Positions 16,175 through 23,354 of a stretch of 48,618 bases of DNA are shown here, piece after piece. The notes below the pieces were generated by a model. That model had not been told where the DNA came from and did no database searches. It saw nothing but the letters and a program-made list of their open reading frames with translations. How positions within the stretch are numbered: position 1 is the first letter of the stretch; each line of letters opens with the position of its first letter. Source of the stretch: a virus; IMG/VR virus record IMGVR_UViG_3300037507_001713, positions 1 through 48,618 of that record. One strand, written 5' to 3'. The translations under genes and the position numbers were made by a program.

Positions 16175-18205
16175 TTGTTTTCTTTTAAATTAGCCGAAGA
16201 CTTCGTTAATTCATATCGTGGAAAGACAGTACCTTGGGGGTACTCAGACGCAGCGGGAAATAGTGTCGGAGAAATTACTTTCCTACGAACATACTCTCGG
16301 CTTAAAGAAGACGGAACTAAAGAAACTTGGGTAGATGTATGCGAACGTGTCATCAATGGCATGTACTCATTACAAAAAGACCACGCTAAATCTCAACGAC
16401 TTCCTTGGTCAGATTCAAAGGCTGCGGCTTCGGCTAAAGAAGCGTTTGATCGATTGTTTACTTTGAAGTGGACTCCACCGGGACGTGGACTATGGGTAAT
16501 GGGAACTTCAATTGTTAATGAGCAGAGGAACTCTGCTGCACTACAAAACTGTGCTTTTGTTTCTACAACTGAAATGACAAAGCTCAATCCAGCAAAACCA
16601 TTTGCTTTCCTAATGGAAGCATCCATGTTAGGTGTCGGAGTAGGGTTCGACGATAAGGGGGCCGACAAGGACTTTACTATCTATGAACCAACTCAAGGAG
16701 ATACATATGTCGTACCAGACACCCGAGAAGGATGGGTCGAGTCAGTCACGTCCATCATCAATGCCTACCTCAAGCCAGATAGCAAGGCTCCAGTATTTGA
16801 TTACAAAGAAATCCGTCCAGCAGGAACTCCAATCAAAACGTTTGGTGGAACAGCAGCCGGACATGAACCTCTAGAACGACTACATAACTACATTCATAAA
16901 TTGTTTGTAGGAAGAGCAGGAGAAAAGCTAACCCGTAAAGACATTGCTGATATCGGCAACCTAATCGGGGTTTGTGTTGTAAGCGGAAACGTACGTCGCT
17001 CTGCTGAGCTTCTAATTGGTAGAATTGACGACGAAGACTTTCTGAACTTAAAGAATGCAGAAGTTTACCCAGAACGAAACTCCTATGATCCAAAGAATCC
17101 GGGTTGGGCTTGGATGTCTAACAACTCTGTAGAAGCAAAGGTTGGCTCTGACTTCTCAAAGATCATTGATGGCATTGTCCGCAACGGTGAGCCGGGAGTA
17201 GTCTGGATGGACGTTTCCCGGAAATATGGTCGTTTGATTGACCCACCTAACAATAAGGATTGGCGAGTAGCGGGGTATAACCCATGCGCTGAGCAAAGTC
17301 TTGAGTCTTTTGAGATGTGTACTTTGGTAGAAACATATCTAAATAGACACGATTCGCTTGAAGACTTCAAGAGGACTTTGAAGTTTGCTTATCTATATGC
17401 CAAAACTGTGACACTTCTCCCTACTCACTGGGAGGAAACCAACGCAATCATGCAGCGTAACCGTCGTATTGGAACATCAATTTCTGGTATTGCTAACTTT
17501 GCTGATAATAATGGTTGGACTATTCTTCGTGACTGGCTCAATGAAGGCTACGCTGTAGTCAAGGGGTATGACGAGTCCTACTCTGAATGGTTGGGTGTAC
17601 GCCCATCAATCAAGATGACAACGGTAAAACCGTCCGGCACTGTATCTATTCTGGCAGGAGAATCCCCTGGAGTTCACTGGGCATCAGGAGGTAAGTTCTT
17701 TAATAGAGCAATTCGATTTGCTAACTCTGACCCAATGCTCCCATTGTTCAAAATGGCAAACTATCGGGTAGAGCCTGCTTCCGAATCACCGGAAACAACT
17801 TCGGTGGTCTTCTTCCCTATCAAAACTAATGCGAAGCGTGCGGAGAAGGAAGTGTCTGTACATGAAAAGGTTGCTCTTGCGGTTGTAACTCAACGGTATT
17901 GGTCAGATAACTCTGTATCAGTAACTGTGACCTTTGACCCGGAGAAAGAAGCCGACTCAATTGCGTCAATCCTACACATGCATGATGGTCAGCTGAAGAC
18001 TGTTTCGTTCTTGCCTATGGGTAACACTGTATACCCACAGATGCCATATACTCAGATTACTGAGAGTGAGTACGAAGAGGCTCGCATGAAGCTGTTCCCG
18101 ATCGACTTTGCCGGAGTGTACGCAGGTATGGCGGCGGATGCGGTTGGCGAGGCGTATTGCACTACAGATGCTTGCGAAGTTAAACTAATCAAAGACAATA
18201 AATAA
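16175..18205 (+). CDS. nrdJ: Adenosylcobalamin-dependent (class II) ribonucleoside-triphosphate reductase
   Basis: A 676-residue monomeric class II RNR. It makes dNTPs from NTPs using B12. Visible key residues are the redox Cys in LQNCAF (C126), the active-site loop NPCAEQSLESFEMC (C371, E373, C382), and the C-terminal shuttle pair CTTDAC (C662, C667). The start is TTG at 16175 after AGAGAAGGG. It is somewhat shorter than the Lactobacillus enzyme. It needs no oxygen or partner subunit but depends on host or imported cobalamin. A CobS/CobT-like pair lies 3 kb downstream on the other strand. Confidence 0.95.
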   Translation: MFSFKLAEDFVNSYRGKTVPWGYSDAAGNSVGEITFLRTYSRLKEDGTKETWVDVCERVINGMYSLQKDHAKSQRLPWSDSKAAASAKEAFDRLFTLKWTPPGRGLWVMGTSIVNEQRNSAALQNCAFVSTTEMTKLNPAKPFAFLMEASMLGVGVGFDDKGADKDFTIYEPTQGDTYVVPDTREGWVESVTSIINAYLKPDSKAPVFDYKEIRPAGTPIKTFGGTAAGHEPLERLHNYIHKLFVGRAGEKLTRKDIADIGNLIGVCVVSGNVRRSAELLIGRIDDEDFLNLKNAEVYPERNSYDPKNPGWAWMSNNSVEAKVGSDFSKIIDGIVRNGEPGVVWMDVSRKYGRLIDPPNNKDWRVAGYNPCAEQSLESFEMCTLVETYLNRHDSLEDFKRTLKFAYLYAKTVTLLPTHWEETNAIMQRNRRIGTSISGIANFADNNGWTILRDWLNEGYAVVKGYDESYSEWLGVRPSIKMTTVKPSGTVSILAGESPGVHWASGGKFFNRAIRFANSDPMLPLFKMANYRVEPASESPETTSVVFFPIKTNAKRAEKEVSVHEKVALAVVTQRYWSDNSVSVTVTFDPEKEADSIASILHMHDGQLKTVSFLPMGNTVYPQMPYTQITESEYEEARMKLFPIDFAGVYAGMAADAVGEAYCTTDACEVKLIKDNK

Positions 18206-18245
18206 TAGTGTACGATTTATATACCTACTAGTACTGGGAGATGCA

Positions 18246-18377
18246 ATGGAAGACCTAGATCCAGATCTATTTGATGAAGACTTCGAAGATGACTTTGAAG
18301 ACATCGTGGATGAATTAGAAGAAGACGATTTAGAAGACCTAGAAGACTTACTTCTAGATGACGAAATCGACTCCTAA
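18246..18377 (+). CDS. Extremely acidic 43-aa protein
   Basis: A short ORF: MEDLDPDLFDEDFEDDFEDI, then further D/E/L repeats ending LLLDDEIDS. More than half the residues are Asp or Glu and there is no Lys or Arg. GGGAG lies 5 nt before the ATG. It follows the RNR gene by 40 nt and ends just before the convergent terminator. The charge suggests a DNA mimic or a binder of basic proteins; this is inference. Confidence 0.6.
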   Translation: MEDLDPDLFDEDFEDDFEDIVDELEEDDLEDLEDLLLDDEIDS

Positions 18378-18381
18378 AAAA

Positions 18382-18393
18382 CCCAACACAAAC
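18382..18393 (+). repeat. CCAACACAAAC motif, copy 1
   Basis: CCCAACACAAAC directly after the stop of the acidic gene and before the terminator; sense orientation for rightward transcription. Confidence 0.8.
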
Positions 18394-18396
18394 ATT

Positions 18397-18424
18397 TGGC
18401 CCCCCGTCGTGAGACGAGGGGCCA
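18397..18424. terminator. Convergent bidirectional terminator
   Basis: TGGCCCCCCGTC pairs with GACGAGGGGCCA (one mismatch on +, a U-G wobble on -) around GTGA. It separates the rightward RNR operon from the leftward 18.4-30.9 kb operon. Confidence 0.85.
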
Positions 18425-18437
18425 TTTGCTTTGTGTC

Positions 18438-18548
18438 TTATTTACAGGTGCAGTTACCGCAACTACATTGTGGTTCTTCTGCTGCTTCTTTTTGTTCTTT
18501 GATTATGTCATTAACTGTCTTTAATGGAAGAACTGTTTCATAATCCAT
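18438..18548 (-). CDS. 36-aa Cys-cluster protein
   Basis: A short ORF, MDYETVLPLKTVNDIIKEQK, then acidic residues and CSCGNCTCK. Four closely spaced Cys (CxCxxCxC) could bind a metal, as in tiny metallothioneins. The TAATG overlap with the upstream gene supports coupled translation. It is the last gene of the leftward operon. Confidence 0.55.
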   Translation of the reverse strand: MDYETVLPLKTVNDIIKEQKEAAEEPQCSCGNCTCK

Positions 18549-18814
18549 TATGCGTCCGCTTTCCAACTTAACTCACCTGCAAGGTGTGTTGGTTTTCCGG
18601 CATCGTTGGTAGCACCAACTACCATCTTAATTGACTTACGTGGGGTATTTTCTTGCACGTATGCTTTTAGATAACGTTTAGCTGCTGATGGGTTAGCCCA
18701 CGCAGAGTGTGTTACGTCGTCACAGCAGTCGATTGTAAGGAGCCATGCTCCACCCTTCTCAACTGCGGTGTTTTTTGTTAGTGTTGCAGTTAGTGTCTTT
18801 GTTACTTTAGCCAT
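18548..18814 (-). CDS. Unknown 88-aa protein
   Basis: A small alpha/beta protein (TLTATLTKNTAVEKGGAWLL; SAAKRYLKAYVQENTPRKSI) with a CCDD pair. No known family. It is coupled to the 36-aa Cys-rich gene through a shared stop/start. Confidence 0.5.
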   Translation of the reverse strand: MAKVTKTLTATLTKNTAVEKGGAWLLTIDCCDDVTHSAWANPSAAKRYLKAYVQENTPRKSIKMVVGATNDAGKPTHLAGELSWKADA

Positions 18815-18823
18815 GTGCTATTC

Positions 18824-19072
18824 CTAACCTAGTTTGATGTCTTCATTGAAACCTACCTGTTTTAGGTCTCTGAGTATATTTTTTGCGGCTCGCCAATCTC
18901 CCAGTGAATTGCCACCGAAGAAGACTACCTTATGAGTAGAGGGATTCTCTACCCTGATGTGTTGCTTGCCTTTGGTTACAGATACTTCTAGACCTGCTTG
19001 TTTTAAGGCATTTACTAGTTTTCTAATGTGTTTATCTTTGATAGGCACACTAGCGAACTCAAGTATGGGCAC
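18824..19072 (-). CDS. HicA-like fold small protein
   Basis: An 82-residue protein. KLVNALKQAGLEVSVTKGKQHIRV followed by DWRAAKNILRDLKQVG has the order of HicA mRNA-interferase folds (helix, strand, GxxH, strands, C-terminal helix). The His of GKQHIRV occupies the place of the HicA catalytic His. No HicB antitoxin is adjacent. The start is GTG at 19072 with AAAGGAAA upstream. Confidence 0.45.
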   Translation of the reverse strand: MPILEFASVPIKDKHIRKLVNALKQAGLEVSVTKGKQHIRVENPSTHKVVFFGGNSLGDWRAAKNILRDLKQVGFNEDIKLG

Positions 19073-19099
19073 TTATATTTCCTTTCTCTCATGGTATAT

Positions 19100-19113
19100 A
19101 CTATACATGTAAA
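19100..19113 (-). promoter_or_regulatory. Possible leftward promoter -10
   Basis: On the minus strand TTTACATGTATAGT contains TATAGT preceded by TG, 28 nt before the GTG at 19072. No good -35 is visible at the right distance. Confidence 0.3.
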
Positions 19114-19138
19114 CTCTTAAAGCTCAGAGTTCACGCCT

Positions 19139-19372
19139 TCAGTTGGAGTCCTCCGGAGTGCTACCGGAGGCTTCATTCTCATCATAGACATGTACGTCCG
19201 TAATCCTGTGAGACTCTCCGGGTCTTGTGCATTCGGACAACGGAATCCATTGACCTAAGTTTCTATCGAATACTGACAGAGACCAGTCATGGTTCTTTAA
19301 GTCTGTTGGATCATCCATACGCCATGGGGCAATGTGAATGTCAAACGTCAGCCGTATGTGATACGGTTTCAT
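19139..19372 (-). CDS. Unknown 77-aa protein
   Basis: MKPYHIRLTFDIHIAPWRMD is followed by an acidic C-terminus. The ATG at 19372 follows AGAGGGGG with good spacing and is preferred to an upstream ATG at 19411. It overlaps the 3' end of the Api92-like gene by 32 nt. No family is recognised. Confidence 0.5.
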   Translation of the reverse strand: MKPYHIRLTFDIHIAPWRMDDPTDLKNHDWSLSVFDRNLGQWIPLSECTRPGESHRITDVHVYDENEASGSTPEDSN

Positions 19373-19958
19373 TTTGTTCCCCCTCTGCTGTTTGTGTTGG
19401 AAACATCTCAAAGATATCTTCGCTTGGTTCTAAATACATACGTACGTTAGTCCAAGAGTCATAATCTTTGCTTTCTACTAGTTCACCCCCAATATACATT
19501 CTGTAACCCGAAAAGTCACTTCCGGACTCATCGTACGTGTGATGAATTTTTACTTTAGGGAATTGTTTTGCTAGCATATCGATAGCAAACACAGGTGGAG
19601 ACCAAGCACTATCAAACTCCATGTGAACAAAACGTTCTCCGGGGTCTGTGTAGGCTTTGTATCCTATTGCTTGTTCATTACTGTCATAGATAACACGTGC
19701 ATCCACGTCCCATTTGGTTCCCCAATTTTTGACTTGGAAGTCGTACCAATCTACTGCTCCGTAGAGCTTAGCTAGTCTTTCTTTTTGATCTTCATCTCTG
19801 TTAGGTGCAGACAGTTGAGTAAGTTCTTCTGGAACAGCAATTATCTTTTTTAGGGATAAAGTGCTATCTCCTTCATCAGCCTTAACTGTTTCAATGAGCT
19901 TAGTTACCTCTTCTGAATTACCTTTAAACAGTATTGCATTTGTACACCAATTAGGCAT
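19341..19958 (-). CDS. Api92-like (ferredoxin-like fold) protein
   Basis: A 205-residue protein. MPNWCTNAILFKG at the N-terminus and WYDFQVKNWGTKWDV in the middle are hallmarks of the phage/plasmid Api92-like family (YubB/DUF1281 type), followed by RFVHMEFDSAWSPP. Its molecular role is unknown; it is common in phage accessory regions. A CCAACACAAAC motif lies within its C-terminal codons (FPTQT). It overlaps both neighbours. Confidence 0.75.
   Translation of the reverse strand: MPNWCTNAILFKGNSEEVTKLIETVKADEGDSTLSLKKIIAVPEELTQLSAPNRDEDQKERLAKLYGAVDWYDFQVKNWGTKWDVDARVIYDSNEQAIGYKAYTDPGERFVHMEFDSAWSPPVFAIDMLAKQFPKVKIHHTYDESGSDFSGYRMYIGGELVESKDYDSWTNVRMYLEPSEDIFEMFPTQTAEGEQNETVSHTADV
19390..19400 (-). 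repeat. CCAACACAAAC motif, copy 2
   Basis: On the minus (sense) strand, within the Api92-like gene (codons for PTQT) and 18 nt before the ATG at 19372. Confidence 0.8.
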
Positions 19959-20145
19959 CTTCAGTTACCTCATCTACTTCCCACACCTCTGCGCCTTCCC
20001 ATTCAAGGGGGCTTGGAAGCGTGGCTTCGTCTAGCAGGTTACCAAACATGTCAAGGCCTTCTGCTTCTGCGTCCCACTTTTCTTTGGTTTCGATTTCTAC
20101 ATCGTAATACACAGATGCTTTACAGCGCACTAAGTATTTAGACAT
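19951..20145 (-). CDS. Unknown acidic 64-aa protein
   Basis: MSKYLVRCKASVYYDVEIET, then acidic residues with W and L (WEGAEVWEVDEVTED). It looks like a single alpha/beta domain of an unknown phage family. AAAGGAG is well placed before the ATG. It overlaps the Api92-like gene by 8 nt. Confidence 0.5.
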   Translation of the reverse strand: MSKYLVRCKASVYYDVEIETKEKWDAEAEGLDMFGNLLDEATLPSPLEWEGAEVWEVDEVTEDA

Positions 20146-20149
20146 GTGT

Positions 20150-20602
20150 TTACTCCTTTACTTTAGTTGTGCGTAATGTGCCGATTGTTTGTGTTGGCCA
20201 TAGATATGGCAGGTCATCTTCAACAGCAAACTGATAATGCAATGGATCTTTGCGTTTGAGGTTGGACTGATGACTTTTGTGGAACTCTTCATTACCCATC
20301 CACCAAGGATCTTCATAAGATTCCGGAGGTAGGTCTTTCATTAGTTCTACTACTTGATCGTGAACATTATCTTTGTATCCCAAGGCTGCCCATCTAGCAC
20401 ACATGAATAGTGTGTAGACAGCGAGAGAACCTTCATGACCTCGCCACATTACAGCAGCGGGGTGATTCCTCCAACCTTTGGTCATACCTAGATTAGCTCT
20501 GAGTATCTGTAGTGCTTCTACTCTCTGTTTCCCCAGACGTTTCGTGTCCAGAGTCCTCGCTACTTGTTGGTAGATTGGAAGAGGTAGGAATGTGTTTACC
20601 AT
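20150..20602 (-). CDS. DenV-like pyrimidine-dimer glycosylase family protein
   Basis: A 150-residue protein that fits the bacterial MSMEG/DenV-like family. MVNTFLPLPIYQQVARTLD, RLGKQRVEALQIL, NHPAAVMWRGHE, WWMGNEEFHKSHQ and LKRKDPLHY are all in the expected order. T4 DenV excises UV pyrimidine dimers by glycosylase/AP lyase action; these relatives are presumed repair enzymes. Its 5' end lies inside the 3' 110 nt of the upstream gene. A CCAACACAAAC motif is near its 3' end (WPTQT). Confidence 0.75.
   Translation of the reverse strand: MVNTFLPLPIYQQVARTLDTKRLGKQRVEALQILRANLGMTKGWRNHPAAVMWRGHEGSLAVYTLFMCARWAALGYKDNVHDQVVELMKDLPPESYEDPWWMGNEEFHKSHQSNLKRKDPLHYQFAVEDDLPYLWPTQTIGTLRTTKVKE
20187..20197 (-). 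repeat. CCAACACAAAC motif, copy 3
   Basis: Sense strand of the DenV-like gene. The extended match CCAACACAAACAATCG is shared with the copies at 25437 and 38201. It lies about 42 nt upstream of the start at 20145. Confidence 0.8.
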
Positions 20603-21071
20603 TGTTGTTCTCCAGCTTCTTGATTAGATATTCAGGTTCTTCTGTGTAACAGACCTTCATAACAGCAGCATGAAGTTCATCTCTCATCTTAGTTAGCATT
20701 GTTCCAGGGAAATTATTAGCAGCACACCTGGCAAGCACTTGTGCTAGAGAATAATCTCGTCCATGACACATTACATAACCTATGTGTGTGTAGAACACTT
20801 GTGCTTCGTTTGCTTCGTATGCCAGTGCAGCATTGACTGTGATGAACGGTATGTCTTCACCTACAGGTGCTTCATTGGACATGTGGCACAAGAAGTTAAT
20901 TACTTCTTGCATGTCATAGTATTTTGGTAGACCTAACAAGAAGTCTCTAACTGACATGTCATTGTTCACTGCGTAAACAATTTTGTCAAAGTTTTCACCC
21001 TCTGGAACGTCTTTACCTATACATGAACGTATTAATTCACACGCTTCCTTACGTGTTATGGTTATGCTCAT
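20493..21071 (-). CDS. DUF4192-like protein
   Basis: A 192-residue protein. Its middle (PFITVNAALAYEANEAQ, then HGRDYSLAQVLARCAANNFPG) resembles the C-terminal half of DUF4192, a family largely confined to actinobacteria and their phages. The last 37 residues are a Ser/Thr/Glu-rich tail whose codons overlap the start of the DenV-like gene by 110 nt in another frame. Function unknown. Confidence 0.5.
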   Translation of the reverse strand: MSITITRKEACELIRSCIGKDVPEGENFDKIVYAVNNDMSVRDFLLGLPKYYDMQEVINFLCHMSNEAPVGEDIPFITVNAALAYEANEAQVFYTHIGYVMCHGRDYSLAQVLARCAANNFPGTMLTKMRDELHAAVMKVCYTEEPEYLIKKLENNNGKHIPTSSNLPTSSEDSGHETSGETESRSTTDTQS

Positions 21072-21226
21072 GTGTTTTCCTCCTCTAGTCCGAGCATTGG
21101 TAATAGGTCTTCCGCTTTGTGTTTGATTAACAAAGAGCGGGTTGCAGCCTTATACGTTTCGTATAAAGCATCTTCTTGTTCTTTCATTGCTTCATTGCTC
21201 ATGAGTATGTCGACTTTTTTATTCAT
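21068..21226 (-). CDS. Unknown 52-aa helical protein
   Basis: MNKKVDILMSNEAMKEQEDA, then a helical charged end. ATG at 21226 with AGGAG upstream is preferred over the longer start at 21271. Both ends overlap neighbours by 4 nt (ATGA). Function unknown. Confidence 0.5.
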   Translation of the reverse strand: MNKKVDILMSNEAMKEQEDALYETYKAATRSLLIKHKAEDLLPMLGLEEENT

Positions 21227-21423
21227 CCGATAACTCCTAGTTGTGATTCTAAACCATTGTCTAAAGCCCATTCCTGTGGTTCAGAAACAGGTTCAATAGT
21301 TAAGTCTGAAACATAATCATTAATAGTTATGTCTGATGCGTGTAAAACGAACATCTGTGCATCTTCATAGTCATTAAATGGTCCAATTATTGTTTCAGTT
21401 ATATTGTCATATACAACGTACAT
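21223..21423 (-). CDS. Unknown 66-aa acidic protein
   Basis: MYVVYDNITETIIGPFNDYE, then AQMFVLHASDITIND. This looks like a small alpha/beta phage protein. A GGAGG-type site precedes the ATG. No known family. Confidence 0.5.
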   Translation of the reverse strand: MYVVYDNITETIIGPFNDYEDAQMFVLHASDITINDYVSDLTIEPVSEPQEWALDNGLESQLGVIG

Positions 21424-21432
21424 GTCTACCTC

Positions 21433-23352
21433 CTAACGCATTCTCGAACGTTTTTTGATGGCACTTACTACGACCTGTTTTGCAAAGGGAAGCAGGTCTT
21501 TGGCATTGCTGATGCGGGAAAATACTTCTGCTTTGTGACGCAACTGCTCAAGGTTGAGTTGTTGGTGGTCTTCTACATAGTATTTGTATTCTTTATCATC
21601 CATGATTAGGGTCATAGCTGTCAACACCCCACGACGATTAATGCGTTCGATTAGCTCGTCATTTTTGTTTGTGTCGAACACGCCATCGGTTACTATGAAC
21701 AGCATCTTATTCTTCTTACGTGAAGCCATAAGTAACTGCTCAGCAGCAAGCAGGGTTGGATACGGATCCGTACCACCATTGCCATAGATGAACTTGTATT
21801 CAGTCTTGTGTGCAGGTTCATTACGTGTGTATGCAACCTCGGCTTGGTCATCAAATGCATAGACTGTTACCGGGGCTTGGATGTGTTCCAATGCACGCTT
21901 GATAGTCCAGCATGCAATAGATGCTTTCTTATCATTATGCCCACTAGACATTGAGCCGGAACGATCGACAAGGATGACTGCTTCGATATCACAGCCATCA
22001 TCACCTTCATCCCAACGGTCAAAGGCTTGATCAATTTCACAGCCTCTGATTACACGTTGCACGTTAAGACGACCGGTAGGTGTCTCTCTTTGCCACGTAG
22101 GTTCTGAGTCATCACGTAAGCGTTGTAATTCCTTAGCGAACTTACGATAAGAAATGATTGCTTCTTGAGGCACGGAAGTTGTATTAAACTTACCGCGTTT
22201 CGTGATGTCCTCGTGTTTACCGTCTCCACCAATGATTACACGTTGTTTGGTTTTGACATCAGCCTGTACGTCCTTGCGTGCTAGAACATCTTCGATAGCA
22301 TTGTTTAGCATGTCATTGATGTTGTCTGGCAAACCACCGAGGCTAGGTGCATGACCTGAACCTGCTTGTGTAGACGTTGCGTTATTTACATTCTGTTCTC
22401 GAATATCTAACGCTTCTTGAACAGATGTAGGTGCGCTATTTGTTGATGGGCCCGGTTTGTTTCCCTCATTGTTTGGATTATTGTTAGATTCACCAGACGA
22501 TGGTTGTGGGTTTGTGTTGGGCTGTGGTTGAGCCTTAGGTTTAGGAACATAAGTTGATTCTTTTGTACCGATACCTTTGGCACGCTCAGCGTCTTTCTCC
22601 TGAGCCTTGCCTGGCTCTGGTCGTCCTTTGGCTGTGGGGCTACGTTCACCGCACTTGTTTGGACCACCATCCATCTCAGGCAGCATGCCCATTGGCAAGC
22701 ATACCTCTTTGTAGAATCGTTCTACTAGTTCTTTTGCTCGTTCATAACCTTGCGGGAATGCAAGCAAACGATACTCGTCAACGATGTCAATGATTGCTGG
22801 GATTAGTTCGGGGAATGCAAACTCATCTCTGAATGCTTGTCTAATCTCAACAGGAAGATAACGACGACCACGAATGCAGACGTAATTACCATTGATATCT
22901 TCTGATGCACCTAGCCAACGAGCCACTGTGGCTGTTAGATATGGAGCAATAGATGGGTATCTACCAGTCAATAGAGTTTCGATACGTTGATCCTCCAAGA
23001 TGTTAAACGCTTGGAAGTATTGATTATCGACAACCCATTTGACTAGGTCTGTGCCTTTGCGAGGCGTATACAGGTGATGGGCTAGCTCGTGATAATTGAG
23101 GCCGTTAACCTGTGTCAATGTTTCTAAGTCCATGTCCTCAATCTCATTGAGGTTAATGTAAATAGATGCACCATCAGACCACGCAGGTGCGGGGCCATCT
23201 GGTACAACATTGACTATGACTGGGTCACCAGTTAGAACGCGGTCCGCCTGTTCGTACACGCGGCATAGTGCGTTAAGACGAACAGCTCTTTCCTGTTCCT
23301 CTTCTGCTCTGGCTTCATAATAACGACTGTTATCGAAATTATCAATTAACAT
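21433..23352 (-). CDS. CobT-like VWA protein with HExxH motif
   Basis: A 639-residue protein. The N-terminal part has NYHELAHHLYTP (residues about 87-96) and NILEDQRIE (117-125), the arrangement found in CobT/VWA-type proteins. A disordered Q/P/N linker (240-340) leads to a VWA domain with the MIDAS motif DRSGSMS (463-469) and IVTDGVFDT. With the adjacent AAA+ gene it forms a MoxR/VWA pair, as in cobaltochelatase CobS/CobT or RavA/ViaA, where the ATPase remodels a target through the VWA protein. The chelatase role is not proven. ATG at 23352 lies 2 nt after the upstream stop. Confidence 0.8.
   Translation of the reverse strand: MLIDNFDNSRYYEARAEEEQERAVRLNALCRVYEQADRVLTGDPVIVNVVPDGPAPAWSDGASIYINLNEIEDMDLETLTQVNGLNYHELAHHLYTPRKGTDLVKWVVDNQYFQAFNILEDQRIETLLTGRYPSIAPYLTATVARWLGASEDINGNYVCIRGRRYLPVEIRQAFRDEFAFPELIPAIIDIVDEYRLLAFPQGYERAKELVERFYKEVCLPMGMLPEMDGGPNKCGERSPTAKGRPEPGKAQEKDAERAKGIGTKESTYVPKPKAQPQPNTNPQPSSGESNNNPNNEGNKPGPSTNSAPTSVQEALDIREQNVNNATSTQAGSGHAPSLGGLPDNINDMLNNAIEDVLARKDVQADVKTKQRVIIGGDGKHEDITKRGKFNTTSVPQEAIISYRKFAKELQRLRDDSEPTWQRETPTGRLNVQRVIRGCEIDQAFDRWDEGDDGCDIEAVILVDRSGSMSSGHNDKKASIACWTIKRALEHIQAPVTVYAFDDQAEVAYTRNEPAHKTEYKFIYGNGGTDPYPTLLAAEQLLMASRKKNKMLFIVTDGVFDTNKNDELIERINRRGVLTAMTLIMDDKEYKYYVEDHQQLNLEQLRHKAEVFSRISNAKDLLPFAKQVVVSAIKKRSRMR
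22510..22521 (-). repeat. CCAACACAAAC motif, copy 4
   Basis: Sense strand, inside the linker of the VWA gene, read in frame as PNTN, a different frame from the PTQT copies. Confidence 0.8.
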
Positions 23353-23354
23353 AG

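Noticed and set aside
16136-16175. Cobalamin riboswitch before the RNR gene
   Set aside because: Only 38 nt separate the genes, too short for a B12 aptamer, and no B12 box is seen.
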